A stretch of DNA of 64,000 nucleotides from Pseudomonas nitroreducens (GTDB taxonomy: Bacteria > Pseudomonadota > Gammaproteobacteria > Pseudomonadales > Pseudomonadaceae). The notes under the pieces are model-generated. The model was not told the DNA's origin. It saw only the letters and a list, made by a program, of their open reading frames with translations, and did no database searches. The stretch covers positions 30,679 through 94,678 of the forward strand of contig NZ_JACHLI010000031.1 in the NCBI RefSeq assembly GCF_014204515.1, read 5' to 3'. Positions 36,487 through 45,130 of this stretch are shown here, one piece after another. A program made the translations under genes and the position numbers. The first letter of the stretch is position 1, and each line of letters opens with the position of its first letter.

Positions 36487-37290
36487 TCAGGCGCCGGTGA
36501 ATTTCGGCGGACGTTTCTCGGCGAAGGCGCGACGGCCCTCGATGCGGTCCTGGCTGTCGCGCAGCAGGCCCCAGTGCAGGTTGGCCTGGGCGACGAAGTC
36601 CCGCGGCGCCAAGTGGCTGGTCTCCACCGCCAAGCGCTTGATCGCCTGCACCGCCAGCGGGCCGTTGGCGGCGATCCGCTCGGCCAGCTGCATGGCCAGC
36701 GGCAGCAATCCCTCGCGGGCCACGCAGTCGCTGACCAGGCCGATGCGCAGGGCCTCGGCGGCGTCGATGCGCTCGCCGGTCAGCGCCAGCTTCATCGCAT
36801 GGGCAGCGGGAATGGCGCGCATCAGGTATTGCACGCCTCCCACCGCCGGTACGCTGGCCACCCGGGCTTCGGGCAGGGCGAAACTGGCCTCGTCGCTGGC
36901 GATGCGCAGGTCACACTGCAGCGCCAGTTCGAGGCCGCCGCCCAGGCAGTAGCCGTGGATGGCGGCGATCATCGGCTTCCAGATCTCCAGGTCGCCGAGG
37001 TCGATCAGCCGCGTGTAGCCGCCCTCCTCGGCCTCGCCGGCGCGGCTCTTGAACTGGCCGCTGGCGAAGCTGCTCGAGGGCGGCAGTGTCGTCTTGAGGT
37101 TGGCGCCGGTGCAGAACGCCTTGTCGCCGGCGCCGGTGAGGACGATGGCGCGCACCTGGTCGTCGTCCTGCGCGGTGTTCAGCGCCTTGCGCAGGTGACG
37201 CAGGTCACCGATGGTCAGGGCATTCAGGGATTCCGGGGCGTCGAGGGTGAGCAGCGCCACGTGACCGATGATCTGGAACTGGATCGCCAT
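36487..37290 (-). CDS. Enoyl-CoA hydratase (crotonase family)
   Basis: 267 residues. The oxyanion-hole segment is KAFCTGANLK, and GYCLGGGLELALQCDLRIAS carries the first catalytic glutamate (in GGGLE). The second is present as LPEARVASVPAVGG. Both acid-base glutamates of a true hydratase are therefore in place, in contrast to the crotonase encoded at 45131. It would hydrate the enoyl-CoA made by the neighbouring dehydrogenases; the gap to the next SDR gene is only 3 bp. Confidence 0.92.
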   Translation of the reverse strand: MAIQFQIIGHVALLTLDAPESLNALTIGDLRHLRKALNTAQDDDQVRAIVLTGAGDKAFCTGANLKTTLPPSSSFASGQFKSRAGEAEEGGYTRLIDLGDLEIWKPMIAAIHGYCLGGGLELALQCDLRIASDEASFALPEARVASVPAVGGVQYLMRAIPAAHAMKLALTGERIDAAEALRIGLVSDCVAREGLLPLAMQLAERIAANGPLAVQAIKRLAVETSHLAPRDFVAQANLHWGLLRDSQDRIEGRRAFAEKRPPKFTGA

Positions 37291-37293
37291 GGC

Positions 37294-38040
37294 TCAGGCG
37301 CTCGAGCTGGACAGGGAGCGGCCACCGCAGACGTAGAGCGTCTGGCCGGTGATGTAGGAGGCGCGCGGATCGGCGAACATCAGCACGGCGTGGGCGATGT
37401 CCTCCGGCTTGCCGATACGGCCGACCGGGATGGTCGCCATGATCTTCGCCCGCTGCTCCGCGGAGAGCGGTGCGAGGATCGGCGTGTCGATGGCGCCGGG
37501 GGCGATGGCGTTGGCGGTGATGCCATGCCGCGCCAGTTCGATGGCCAGGGTGCGCGTCAGGCTGATCACGCCGCCCTTGGCCGCCGAATAGTTGGCTTGA
37601 CCGAAACCGCCCAGCCAGGCGCGCGAGGAGATGTTGACGATGCGCCCGAAGCCCTGCTCGATCATCCCCGGCACCACCGCCTTGCAGCAGAGGAACTGTG
37701 ACTTGAGGTTGACGTCCAGCACCAGGTCCCAGTCCGCTTCGCTCATGTTGACCAGGCGCTTGTCGCGGGTCAGGCCGGCGTTGTTGACCAGCAGGTCCGG
37801 GGTCTTCCAGTGGCTGGCGACCCGCGCCACGGCAGCGTTCACCTGCTCGGCGTCGGTCACGTCGACCTGCACCGCCAGCAGCCTGCCAGCCTGCTCACCG
37901 GCCTCGGCGAGCAGCCGGTCCATGGCCTCGCCGTTGCGGTCGAACATCGCCACGGCGTAGCCGGCGTCGAGCAGGGCGCGGGTCAGGCCCAGGCCGATAC
38001 CCTGGGCGCCACCGGTGACTATTGCGACTTTCTCGTTCAT
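37294..38040 (-). CDS. Short-chain dehydrogenase/reductase (FabG-like)
   Basis: 248 residues. TGGAQGIGLGLTRAL is the dinucleotide-binding motif, AMFDRNG the cofactor selector (Asp, NAD preferred), NNAGLTRD the structural motif, and Ser in VNISSRAWLGG with YSAAKGGVIS the catalytic set. C-terminus YITGQTLYVCGGRSLSSSSA. Likely oxidises a 3-hydroxyacyl-CoA to the 3-oxo form or acts on a related hydroxyl group. The ATG has GAGGAG upstream. Confidence 0.9.
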   Translation of the reverse strand: MNEKVAIVTGGAQGIGLGLTRALLDAGYAVAMFDRNGEAMDRLLAEAGEQAGRLLAVQVDVTDAEQVNAAVARVASHWKTPDLLVNNAGLTRDKRLVNMSEADWDLVLDVNLKSQFLCCKAVVPGMIEQGFGRIVNISSRAWLGGFGQANYSAAKGGVISLTRTLAIELARHGITANAIAPGAIDTPILAPLSAEQRAKIMATIPVGRIGKPEDIAHAVLMFADPRASYITGQTLYVCGGRSLSSSSA

Positions 38041-38050
38041 GTGGGTCTCC

Positions 38051-39196
38051 TCAGACGCCCAGGATGTGTACGGCGGAAGCCGCGTGGTCGACGCCGGCGA
38101 TGCCGCCGCCGGTGCATTGGGTCAGCGCCAGTTCGGCACCTTCGACCTGGCGCTCGCCGGCACGCTGTTGCAGGTGCCAGACCGCCTCGACCATCTGCGC
38201 GACGCCGGTGGCGCCCAGCGGATGGCCCTTGGCGAGCAGTCCGCCGGAGGGATTGACCACGCAGCTGCCACCCAGGCTGGTGACGCCATCCAGCAGCAGC
38301 TCGTGCGCTTCGCCACGGCCGCACAGGCCCAGCGCGTTGTAGTAGATGAGCTCGGCGATGCTGAAGGCGTCGTGCAGCTCGATGACGTCTATGTCCGCCG
38401 GCCGCACGCCGGCTTCGCGGTACGCCAGGTGGGCGGCGCGTGCGGTGATCTCGGCGGACAGGATGTCGTCGTCCGCTTCCTCGGCACGGCCCGATTGCAC
38501 CACCGAGGCGAGCACCCGCACCGGCCGCGCCTGCTGGGGCTTGCGGGTGGTCAGCACCAGCGCCGCGGCGCCGTCCACCGCCGAGGGGCAGCACTGCAGC
38601 AGGGTCAGCGGTTCGAAGACCGGCCGCGAAGCCATCACATCGTCCAGGCTCACTGCGGAGCGGGTCTGGGCGTAGGGGTTGAGCGCGCCCTGGCGACGGT
38701 TCTTCACCGCCACCGCGCCGAGCACCTCGGCGCCCACGCCGAACTCGTGCAGGTAGCGCGTGGCGCGCATGGCGTAGATCGCCGGCAGGGCCATGCCGGC
38801 GCGGGCGTACAGCTCGGTCATGTAGTCGTTGCGTTGCAGCGGAATGGTGCCGCCGCCCAGGGCGGTGAGCTTCTCCACGCCGAACACCACCACGGTGTCG
38901 TAGACCCCCGCCTGCAGCGCGTGGCAGGCCAGGTGCACACCGGTCGCGCCACTGGCGCAGGCGTTCTCGACGTTGTAGATCGGCAGGCCGGACAGGCCCA
39001 GGTCACGCAGCAGCACCTGGCCCAGGACCATGCCGCCGAACACGTTGCAGGCGTAGAAGGCCTGCGGTTCGTGCAGCTCGATGCCGGCATCGCTCAGCGC
39101 CTGGAGTACCGCCTGCTGGGTCAGGTCCTGCAGCGACGCGGCATGGCGACCGAACGGGGTCATCGCCACGCCGGAGATGTAGATAGGCTTGTTCAT
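38051..39196 (-). CDS. Thiolase-fold protein, partner of DUF35 (Ltp/SCP-x type)
   Basis: 381 residues from ATG 39196; the open frame continues upstream as a shadow. Putative nucleophile Cys80 in YNVENACASGATGVHL, His325 in LLAKGHPLGATG and Cys361 in LTQCTGGGIAG form a complete thiolase set. The HDAF motif (DVIELHDAFSIAE) is typical of lipid-transfer-protein-like thiolases. Its ATG overlaps the stop of a DUF35 gene by 4 bases; such pairs form thiolase or retro-aldolase complexes in steroid side-chain removal (Ltp2-ChsH2). Because the cysteines are kept, thiolysis is more likely than aldol cleavage; that is inference. Confidence 0.88.
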   Translation of the reverse strand: MNKPIYISGVAMTPFGRHAASLQDLTQQAVLQALSDAGIELHEPQAFYACNVFGGMVLGQVLLRDLGLSGLPIYNVENACASGATGVHLACHALQAGVYDTVVVFGVEKLTALGGGTIPLQRNDYMTELYARAGMALPAIYAMRATRYLHEFGVGAEVLGAVAVKNRRQGALNPYAQTRSAVSLDDVMASRPVFEPLTLLQCCPSAVDGAAALVLTTRKPQQARPVRVLASVVQSGRAEEADDDILSAEITARAAHLAYREAGVRPADIDVIELHDAFSIAELIYYNALGLCGRGEAHELLLDGVTSLGGSCVVNPSGGLLAKGHPLGATGVAQMVEAVWHLQQRAGERQVEGAELALTQCTGGGIAGVDHAASAVHILGV

Positions 39197-39588
39197 GCAC
39201 TCTCCTGCGGGCGGAAGGCGTAGATCGGGCCGCTGTCGGAGTCCACCAGGCACAGGCTCAGCGCTTCGCCGATCCGCGGCTGGCGGCCGGCGGGATAGTC
39301 CAGGCGGGCGAACACCCGCAGGCCCTCGGGGAAATCGGCCAGGCCCAGCGGCTGCGGCGGCCTGTTCGCCTTCGGGCTGGCGTGCACCACGGTGAAGCTG
39401 TACAGCCGCGGCGCCGAGGCCAGCTCCACCAGCTCGCAGCCTTCGCCCAGCGGCGAAGTCTCCGGCAGTGGCGGGAAATGCAGACCCGGCCGACCGGGGC
39501 GCCGGGAGGCCAGCAGGACCAGCGCGCCATCGCGTTCGCGCCAGGGTTGTGCGGCGACGCCGGGGGCCGCCTCGTGGGATGCGCTCAT
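39193..39588 (-). CDS. DUF35 OB-fold protein without the zinc ribbon
   Basis: 131 residues. The OB-fold half is recognisable (CELVELASAPRLYSFTVVHA, YPAGRQPRIGEALSLCLVDS). The N-terminal rubredoxin-like zinc ribbon of typical DUF35 proteins is degenerate: where CxxC motifs are expected it reads LLASRRPGRPGLHFPPLPET, with no cysteine. DUF35 proteins support acyl-CoA aldolases, thiolases and enoyl-CoA hydratases as non-catalytic partners. The 4-bp overlap with the thiolase gene supports a complex. Loss of the ribbon is seen directly; its consequence is unknown. Confidence 0.8.
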   Translation of the reverse strand: MSASHEAAPGVAAQPWRERDGALVLLASRRPGRPGLHFPPLPETSPLGEGCELVELASAPRLYSFTVVHASPKANRPPQPLGLADFPEGLRVFARLDYPAGRQPRIGEALSLCLVDSDSGPIYAFRPQESA

Positions 39589-39603
39589 GGGAGCTCCTTG
39601 GCT

Positions 39604-40803
39604 TCAGACGCGTTCGAAGACGGCGGCGATGCCCTGCCCGCCGCCGATGCACAGGGTTTCCAGGCCGTAGCGGGCCTTGCGGCGCTGCATCTCGTGGAGC
39701 AGCGAGGTCATGATCCGCAGGCCGGTCGCGCCGATGGGATGGCCCAGGGAGATCCCCGAGCCGTTGACGTTGATCCGCGGGTCCTGCTCCAGCTGCCATT
39801 CGCGCAGCACCGCCAGCACCTGGCCGGCGAACGCCTCGTTGACCTCGATCAGGTCCATGTCGGCGAGCTGCAGCTGCAGCCGTTGCAGCAGCTTGGCCAC
39901 CGCCGGCACCGGGCCGATGCCCATGCGCAGCGGGTGGCAACCGGCGGCGGCCCAGCCGGCCAGGCGCGCCATCGGGCGCAGGTCGTGCTGCACGACGAAG
40001 CGCTCGGAGACCACCAGGCAAGCGGCCGCCGCATCGTTCTGCTGGCTGGCGCTGCCGGCGGTGACGGTACCGCCGGCGAGGATCGGCCTGAGGGCGGCCA
40101 TGGTCTCGTAGCTGGCGTCTTCGCGAATGCCTTCGTCGCGGCTGACCAGCAGCGGCGGCCCCTTGCGCTGCGGTACCTGCACCGGCAACAGCTCGGCGTC
40201 GAAGCGTCCCTGGCTCCAGGCGCTGGCGGCCTTGCGATGGCTGTCCGCGGCCCAACGGTCACAGGCCTCGCGGCTGATGCCGTAGTCGCGCACCAGGTTT
40301 TCCGCGGTCTCTACCGCGCCACCGGGACACTCGCCATAGCGGGCGACCGGCTGCGAGTTGACGCGGCCGCGGTCGAGACGGTCGTGCAGGCTCACGTCGC
40401 CCAGGCGCGCCCCCCAGCGCATGTGGGTGCTGTAGTACTCGATGTTGCTCATGCTCTCGACGCCGGCCACCAGCAGGCAGTCGGCGGCGCCGGTCTGCAC
40501 TTGCATGGCCGCGTCGATCAGCGCCTGCAGGCCGGAGCCGCAGCGCCGGTCGACGCTGTAGCCGGACACCTGGTCCGGCAGGCCGGCCAGCGCCGCTGCG
40601 TAGCGCCCGATGCAGGGTGCCTCGCTGGACTGGTAGGACTGCGCGACTATCACTTCGTCGACCAGATCGCCGGCGACGCCGCTGCGCCGCAGGACTTCCT
40701 GCAGGACCAGCGCGGCCAGCTCGGCCGCTGGCACGCTGGCCAGGGCGCCGCCGAACTTGCCGATCGGCGTACGCACGGGGGAAAGGAGGTAGGCGTGGGA
40801 CAT
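39604..40803 (-). CDS. Acetyl-CoA acyltransferase (thiolase)
   Basis: 399-residue degradative thiolase. Nucleophile Cys88 in YSVDRRCGSGLQALIDA, the NEAFA loop (LIEVNEAFAGQVL), His in SLGHPIGATGLRI and the second cysteine in LCIGGGQGIAAVFE. All residues for thiolytic cleavage of 3-oxoacyl-CoA are present. It lies between the CoA-transferase-fold gene and the DUF35/thiolase pair, 15-43 bp apart, within the same operon. Confidence 0.93.
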   Translation of the reverse strand: MSHAYLLSPVRTPIGKFGGALASVPAAELAALVLQEVLRRSGVAGDLVDEVIVAQSYQSSEAPCIGRYAAALAGLPDQVSGYSVDRRCGSGLQALIDAAMQVQTGAADCLLVAGVESMSNIEYYSTHMRWGARLGDVSLHDRLDRGRVNSQPVARYGECPGGAVETAENLVRDYGISREACDRWAADSHRKAASAWSQGRFDAELLPVQVPQRKGPPLLVSRDEGIREDASYETMAALRPILAGGTVTAGSASQQNDAAAACLVVSERFVVQHDLRPMARLAGWAAAGCHPLRMGIGPVPAVAKLLQRLQLQLADMDLIEVNEAFAGQVLAVLREWQLEQDPRINVNGSGISLGHPIGATGLRIMTSLLHEMQRRKARYGLETLCIGGGQGIAAVFERV

Positions 40804-40846
40804 GACGGTCTCTTCTTCTGCTTCTGCTGCTGTCGTGGAAACGCGT

Positions 40847-42007
40847 TCAGGCGCTCATGCCCAGGCCGGCCTGGCGCAGGCGCTGGATGCCGGCCTCGCT
40901 CAGCCCCCAGTCGCGCAGCGCCGCCTCGCCACCCTGGCCGCGGGCGGGCGCCGGTTGCGGTACGGCGCTGGGCGTGCCGAGAAAACGCGGCGCCGGGGCC
41001 GGCTGGACCACGCCGCCGACCTCCATGAAGCTGCCGCGCGCCTGGGCGTGGGGATGCTCCGCCGCCTCGGCGAAGCCCAGTACCGGCGCGACGCAGGCGT
41101 CGCTGCCTTCGAAGATTTCGCACCACTGCTCGCGGGTGCGCTGCAGAAACGCGCGGATGAACGCCTCGCGCAGGCGCGGCCAGCCCTGGCGGTCGTGCTG
41201 TGCCGGCAGCTGCGCCGGATCGAGGCCGAGGCGTTCCAGCAGTTCGGCGTAGAAGCGTGATTCCACCGGGCCGATCGCCAGGTAGCCGCCATCCAGGGTG
41301 CGGTAGGTGTCGTACCAGGGCGCGCCGCCATCGAGCAGGTTGCTGCCGCGCTCCTCGCGCCAGTTGCCCGAGGCCAGCAGCCCCCAGATCACCGAGCCGA
41401 GCTGCGCCGCGCCTTCGGCCATGGCGGCGTCCACCACCTGGCCGGCGCCGCCGCGCTGCACGCGCACCAGCGCCGCCAGCACGCCCAGCGCCAGCAGCAT
41501 GCCGCCACCGCCGTAATCGCCCACCAGGTTCAGCGGCGGCACCGGCCGGCCGGCCACCGGGCCGATGCCCGAGAGCACGCCGGACAGCGCGATGTAATTG
41601 ATGTCATGGCCGGCGCGCTGGGCCAGCGGGCCGTGCTGGCCCCAGCCGGTCATGCGCCCGTAGACCAGCCGCGGATTGCGTGCCAGCGCCGGCTCCGGGC
41701 CGAGGCCGAGACGCTCCAGGGTGCCGGGGCGGAAGCCCTCGATCAGCACGTCGGCCTGTTCGATCAGCTCCAGCGCCACGGCGGCGGCATCGGCCTGCTT
41801 GAGGTCCAGGGTCACCGAACGGCGGCCACGGCCGGTGATGTCGACCTTCGGCCCGTCCATCTTCGGCCCGAGGTCGCCGTGGGCCAGCGGCCGGTCGATG
41901 CGGATGACGTCGGCGCCCATGTCGGCCAGCAGCATGGTGGCGAAAGGTGCCGGGCCGATGGCCTCGAACTCCAGAACTCGGATACCGCTCAACACACCCA
42001 TCGACAT
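40847..42007 (-). CDS. CaiB/BaiF-fold protein, alpha-methylacyl-CoA racemase-like
   Basis: 386 residues, class III CoA-transferase fold. The racemase catalytic pair is visible: His134 in RAGHDINYIALSG and Asp164 in NLVGDYGGGG, 30 residues apart as in mycobacterial MCR. The CoA-binding VLIEGFRPGTLERLGLGPE is also typical. It would interconvert 2R and 2S methyl-branched acyl-CoAs so that the dehydrogenases can act. This is the clearest clue that the substrate has a methyl branch next to the carboxyl. First gene of the 12-gene minus-strand operon; AAGGAA ribosome site. Confidence 0.88.
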   Translation of the reverse strand: MSMGVLSGIRVLEFEAIGPAPFATMLLADMGADVIRIDRPLAHGDLGPKMDGPKVDITGRGRRSVTLDLKQADAAAVALELIEQADVLIEGFRPGTLERLGLGPEPALARNPRLVYGRMTGWGQHGPLAQRAGHDINYIALSGVLSGIGPVAGRPVPPLNLVGDYGGGGMLLALGVLAALVRVQRGGAGQVVDAAMAEGAAQLGSVIWGLLASGNWREERGSNLLDGGAPWYDTYRTLDGGYLAIGPVESRFYAELLERLGLDPAQLPAQHDRQGWPRLREAFIRAFLQRTREQWCEIFEGSDACVAPVLGFAEAAEHPHAQARGSFMEVGGVVQPAPAPRFLGTPSAVPQPAPARGQGGEAALRDWGLSEAGIQRLRQAGLGMSA

Positions 42008-42096
42008 GGTTCCTTGCTTGGTGGGCGCGGCGAGCGCCCGGCGATACCGCCCTGGGCGGTTTCAGCAATGGAACACCGCCGTTGCCACGGCGTCCG

Positions 42097-42113
42097 CCAC
42101 CCGCGTCGGGTGG
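42097..42113. promoter_or_regulatory. Dyad site 3, between divergent racemase operon and LuxR-type regulator 2
   Basis: CCACCCGCGTCGGGTGG: perfect 7-bp arms around 3 bp. Centre 98 bp before the racemase ATG (minus strand) and 137 bp before the regulator ATG (plus strand). A nearby GCCACGGGTGGCG (42116-42128) supplies another half-site. Well placed to control both directions. Confidence 0.75.
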
Positions 42114-42241
42114 CCGCCACGGGTGGCGTCTGAAGGGCGGTGCAAGGCACTGGTGAAGCACGGCGCAAGTGCGGCATGCTCTGAAGGACGCCCGTACCTC
42201 CAACAACAATCGCGGGCGCACGCCATTGCCTCGGAAGCCCC

Positions 42242-45046
42242 ATGGAAAGACCCAGCAGCATCACCCTGAGCACACTCCCGGCCCAGGCCGAACCGGCCCT
42301 CACCACCACCCTGGACCGCTCCAAGCTCACCCCGCCACGCAGCGGCAGCCGGGTGATCGCCCGCGAACGCCTGGTCCAGCGGCTGGTGGAAAGCCGGCGC
42401 CGGCGCTGCACGGTGATCAAGGGCCCGGCGGGCTGGGGCAAGACCACGGTCCTGCTCGCCTGCCGCCAGCACCTGCTGTCCCTGGGGTTCGAGGTCGCCT
42501 GGCTGAGCCTGGGCGCCGAGGACAACGAACTGGGGCGCTTCGTCGACTACCTGCTGGGCAGCCTGGCGCAGATCGATCTGCAGATGGTGCAGGAAGCTTC
42601 CCTGATGGAGGCTCACGGCTTCGACAGCGAATCGGTGGAGCGCACCGTCATCACGCTGGTCCAGGGCATCGCCGCCAGTGGCCGCGAAGTGGTGCTGGTA
42701 CTCGACGACCTGCACAGCCTGACCGACGTCGGCATCCACCAGGCCCTGCAGTGGCTGCTGGAATACGCCCCGGCCAACCTGCACCTGGTGCTCGGCACGC
42801 GCAGCGCGGTGCCGCTGTCCCTGGCGCGCCTGCGCAGCGAGGAGCAGATCCTCGAACTGGAACTTCGCGACCTCGGCTTCACCCTGGAAGAAACCCGCCA
42901 GTTCCTCCGTCAGCAACTGGGCGAGCTGCCGGCGGAAGAAGTGCGGCAGATCCATGAACTCACCGACGGCTGGATCGCCGGCCTGCAGCTGTTTGCCGCC
43001 AGCCGTCGCAAGCCGGCAGCTGACGCTACGGCGCCGGGGCCGCTGCGCGACCACCAGGCCTTCGCCCGCTACTTCGAAACCGAAGTGCTGTCGCGGCTGA
43101 GCGACAACGAGGTGCAGCTGCTGGTCCACACGGCGGTCTGCAACCGCTTCTGCCCTTCCCTCTGCGCGGCCCTGGTGGACCGCCCCGAAGCAGTGGCCGA
43201 AGCCATGGCACTGCTCGCGCGGCTGGAGCAGGACAACCTGTTCCTGATCGCCCTCGACAGCCAGGACGCGGAGAGCTGGTACCGCCTGCATCCGCTGCTG
43301 CGCGAGACCCTGCTCGGCCTCTTCGCCCGCCAAGACGCAGAACAGCAGCGCGCCGTGCACGGCCGCGCCTGGCGCTGGTTGCGCCAGCGCGACCAGCTGA
43401 TCGACGCGGTGCGACATGCGGTGGCCGGCGGCGCGGCAGTGGCCGCCGCGCAACTGGTGGAGGAGCGCCTGGAGGCGCTGTACGCCCAGGGCGACCTGCG
43501 GGTGCTGATCGAACTGGCGCGCCTGCTGCCCCGCGAGCAGATTCGCAGCAGCATCCGCCTGCGCCTGCTGCTGGCGCGCATGCAGGTATTCGCCCGCGAC
43601 TTCGCCGCCTGCGAGGCAAGCATCGCCGAGCTGCAGAGCGATATCCCCGCAGAGGACGGCGACTCGCGCTTCCGTCTCGCCATGCTGCGCGCCGTGCTGG
43701 CGGTGCAGCGCGACAACACCGACGATGCCCTGGACATCCTGCCACAGCTGCTCGACCCGCCGGCGGGGGTGAATTCGGTGATGATCGGCGGCAGCCTGAA
43801 CATCCTCTCCTGGCTGTACATGAACCGCGGCGAATACGAGCGAGCCCGCCAGGTGCAACTGGAGCGCCCGCCCCTGCTGGTCAACGGCGCGCCGCTGATC
43901 GGCACCGCCGGCGGCACCCTGCAGGGCCGCTGCCTGATCGGCCTGAGCCTGGCCATGGAGGGGCAGATCGCCCAGGCCGAGCGCATCTACCGCGAAGTCA
44001 TCTACGAGGCCCAGCGCCATGGCCGCTCCTGTGCCGACGCACTGCACCTGGCCACCGCCCTGCTGGGCGACACGCTCTACGAAACCAACGAGATCGATGC
44101 CGCCCTGCAATTGCTGGAGCCGCAGATCGACCTGCTCGAACGCATCTCCATCCCCGACTCGGTGCTGCGCGCCCTGGAGACCCTGGGCAAGGCCCACTGG
44201 GTCGCCGGCAATCGCCGCGAGGCCTTCGCCTACCTGGAGCATCTCTACGAGTACGCGCACCGGCACCAGCTCGACCGGCTGATGGCCCACGCGCTGGTCT
44301 GGCAGGTGCACTGGCACCTGCTGCTGGGCGAGGTGGTCGCCGCGCAGACCAAGCTGGCGCGCCTGGACGCCATCGCCGCGCGCCATCCCGACGCCGCGCG
44401 CAGCCAGCGCAAGGACATCTTCATCATCGTCGAGAACGCCCACGTGCGCTGGGACGCCGCCCACGGCGACCTGCACAGCGCCAACCTGCGGCTCAACCGC
44501 ATGCTCGAGGCCGGCGAGCAGGACGGCCGGCAACTGGCGGTGACCCGCCTGAAGATGCTCGGCGCGGTGTTCGACGCCCAGCGCGGCCAGATCGACCAGG
44601 CGCGGCAGAAGGTCCTCGCCCTGCTGCGCAGCGCCCAGCGCTACGGCCAGCTGCGCAGCGTGGTGGATGCCCACCCGGACGCCCTCGAACTGATCGAGAG
44701 CCTGACCGCCGACCAGCCGCTGGACCCACTGCTGGCCTTCTACATCGAGCGCCTGCGCGGCACCCGCCGCGCTCCGGCACAGCCCGCACCCAGTGCCGCC
44801 GCGCCGCGTGCGACGGGCCTGCAGCTGGGCGCCGGCATGGAGCCGCTCAGCGAGCGCGAGCTGGAAGTGCTGCGCCTGCTTGCCCAGGCCCTGCCAAACA
44901 AGAAGATCGCCCGCGCCCTGGGGCTCTCCCACGAAACCGTGAAGTGGCACCTGCGGCACATCTACAGCAAGCTCGGCGTCGGCAGCCGCGACGAAGCCGT
45001 GGCCCGCCTGCGCGACGCGGAAACGGCGGACGGCTCCGGCCGCTGA
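42242..45046 (+). CDS. MalT-like LuxR-family regulator (LAL type), copy 2
   Basis: 934 residues. Walker A GPAGWGKT at 61-68, Walker B-like VVLVLDDLHSL, a long helical repeat region, and the C-terminal LuxR helix-turn-helix MEPLSERELEVLRLLAQALP with NKKIARALGLSHETVKWHLR. It has the full LAL length, and its sequence is clearly different from copy 1 (Walker region, DNA-recognition helix ALGLSHETVKWH versus ALFLSVNTVKYH), so it is a paralogue and not a recent duplicate. It is divergent from the racemase operon and upstream of the crotonase gene. Probable activator of the island. Confidence 0.93.
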   Translation: MERPSSITLSTLPAQAEPALTTTLDRSKLTPPRSGSRVIARERLVQRLVESRRRRCTVIKGPAGWGKTTVLLACRQHLLSLGFEVAWLSLGAEDNELGRFVDYLLGSLAQIDLQMVQEASLMEAHGFDSESVERTVITLVQGIAASGREVVLVLDDLHSLTDVGIHQALQWLLEYAPANLHLVLGTRSAVPLSLARLRSEEQILELELRDLGFTLEETRQFLRQQLGELPAEEVRQIHELTDGWIAGLQLFAASRRKPAADATAPGPLRDHQAFARYFETEVLSRLSDNEVQLLVHTAVCNRFCPSLCAALVDRPEAVAEAMALLARLEQDNLFLIALDSQDAESWYRLHPLLRETLLGLFARQDAEQQRAVHGRAWRWLRQRDQLIDAVRHAVAGGAAVAAAQLVEERLEALYAQGDLRVLIELARLLPREQIRSSIRLRLLLARMQVFARDFAACEASIAELQSDIPAEDGDSRFRLAMLRAVLAVQRDNTDDALDILPQLLDPPAGVNSVMIGGSLNILSWLYMNRGEYERARQVQLERPPLLVNGAPLIGTAGGTLQGRCLIGLSLAMEGQIAQAERIYREVIYEAQRHGRSCADALHLATALLGDTLYETNEIDAALQLLEPQIDLLERISIPDSVLRALETLGKAHWVAGNRREAFAYLEHLYEYAHRHQLDRLMAHALVWQVHWHLLLGEVVAAQTKLARLDAIAARHPDAARSQRKDIFIIVENAHVRWDAAHGDLHSANLRLNRMLEAGEQDGRQLAVTRLKMLGAVFDAQRGQIDQARQKVLALLRSAQRYGQLRSVVDAHPDALELIESLTADQPLDPLLAFYIERLRGTRRAPAQPAPSAAAPRATGLQLGAGMEPLSERELEVLRLLAQALPNKKIARALGLSHETVKWHLRHIYSKLGVGSRDEAVARLRDAETADGSGR

Positions 45047-45057
45047 CCGGCCGGCCG

Positions 45058-45074
45058 CCACCCGCACCGGGTGG
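45058..45074. promoter_or_regulatory. Dyad site 4, upstream of the crotonase gene
   Basis: CCACCCGCACCGGGTGG: perfect 7-bp arms around 3 bp, starting 12 bp after the regulator 2 stop codon. Centre 65 bp before the chosen crotonase start codon. Confidence 0.73.
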
Positions 45075-45130
45075 CGCAGCCGGTGCGCGGCGCACCGAGC
45101 ATGGGTGGACCCTTCCTCCGAGCGTCCGCC

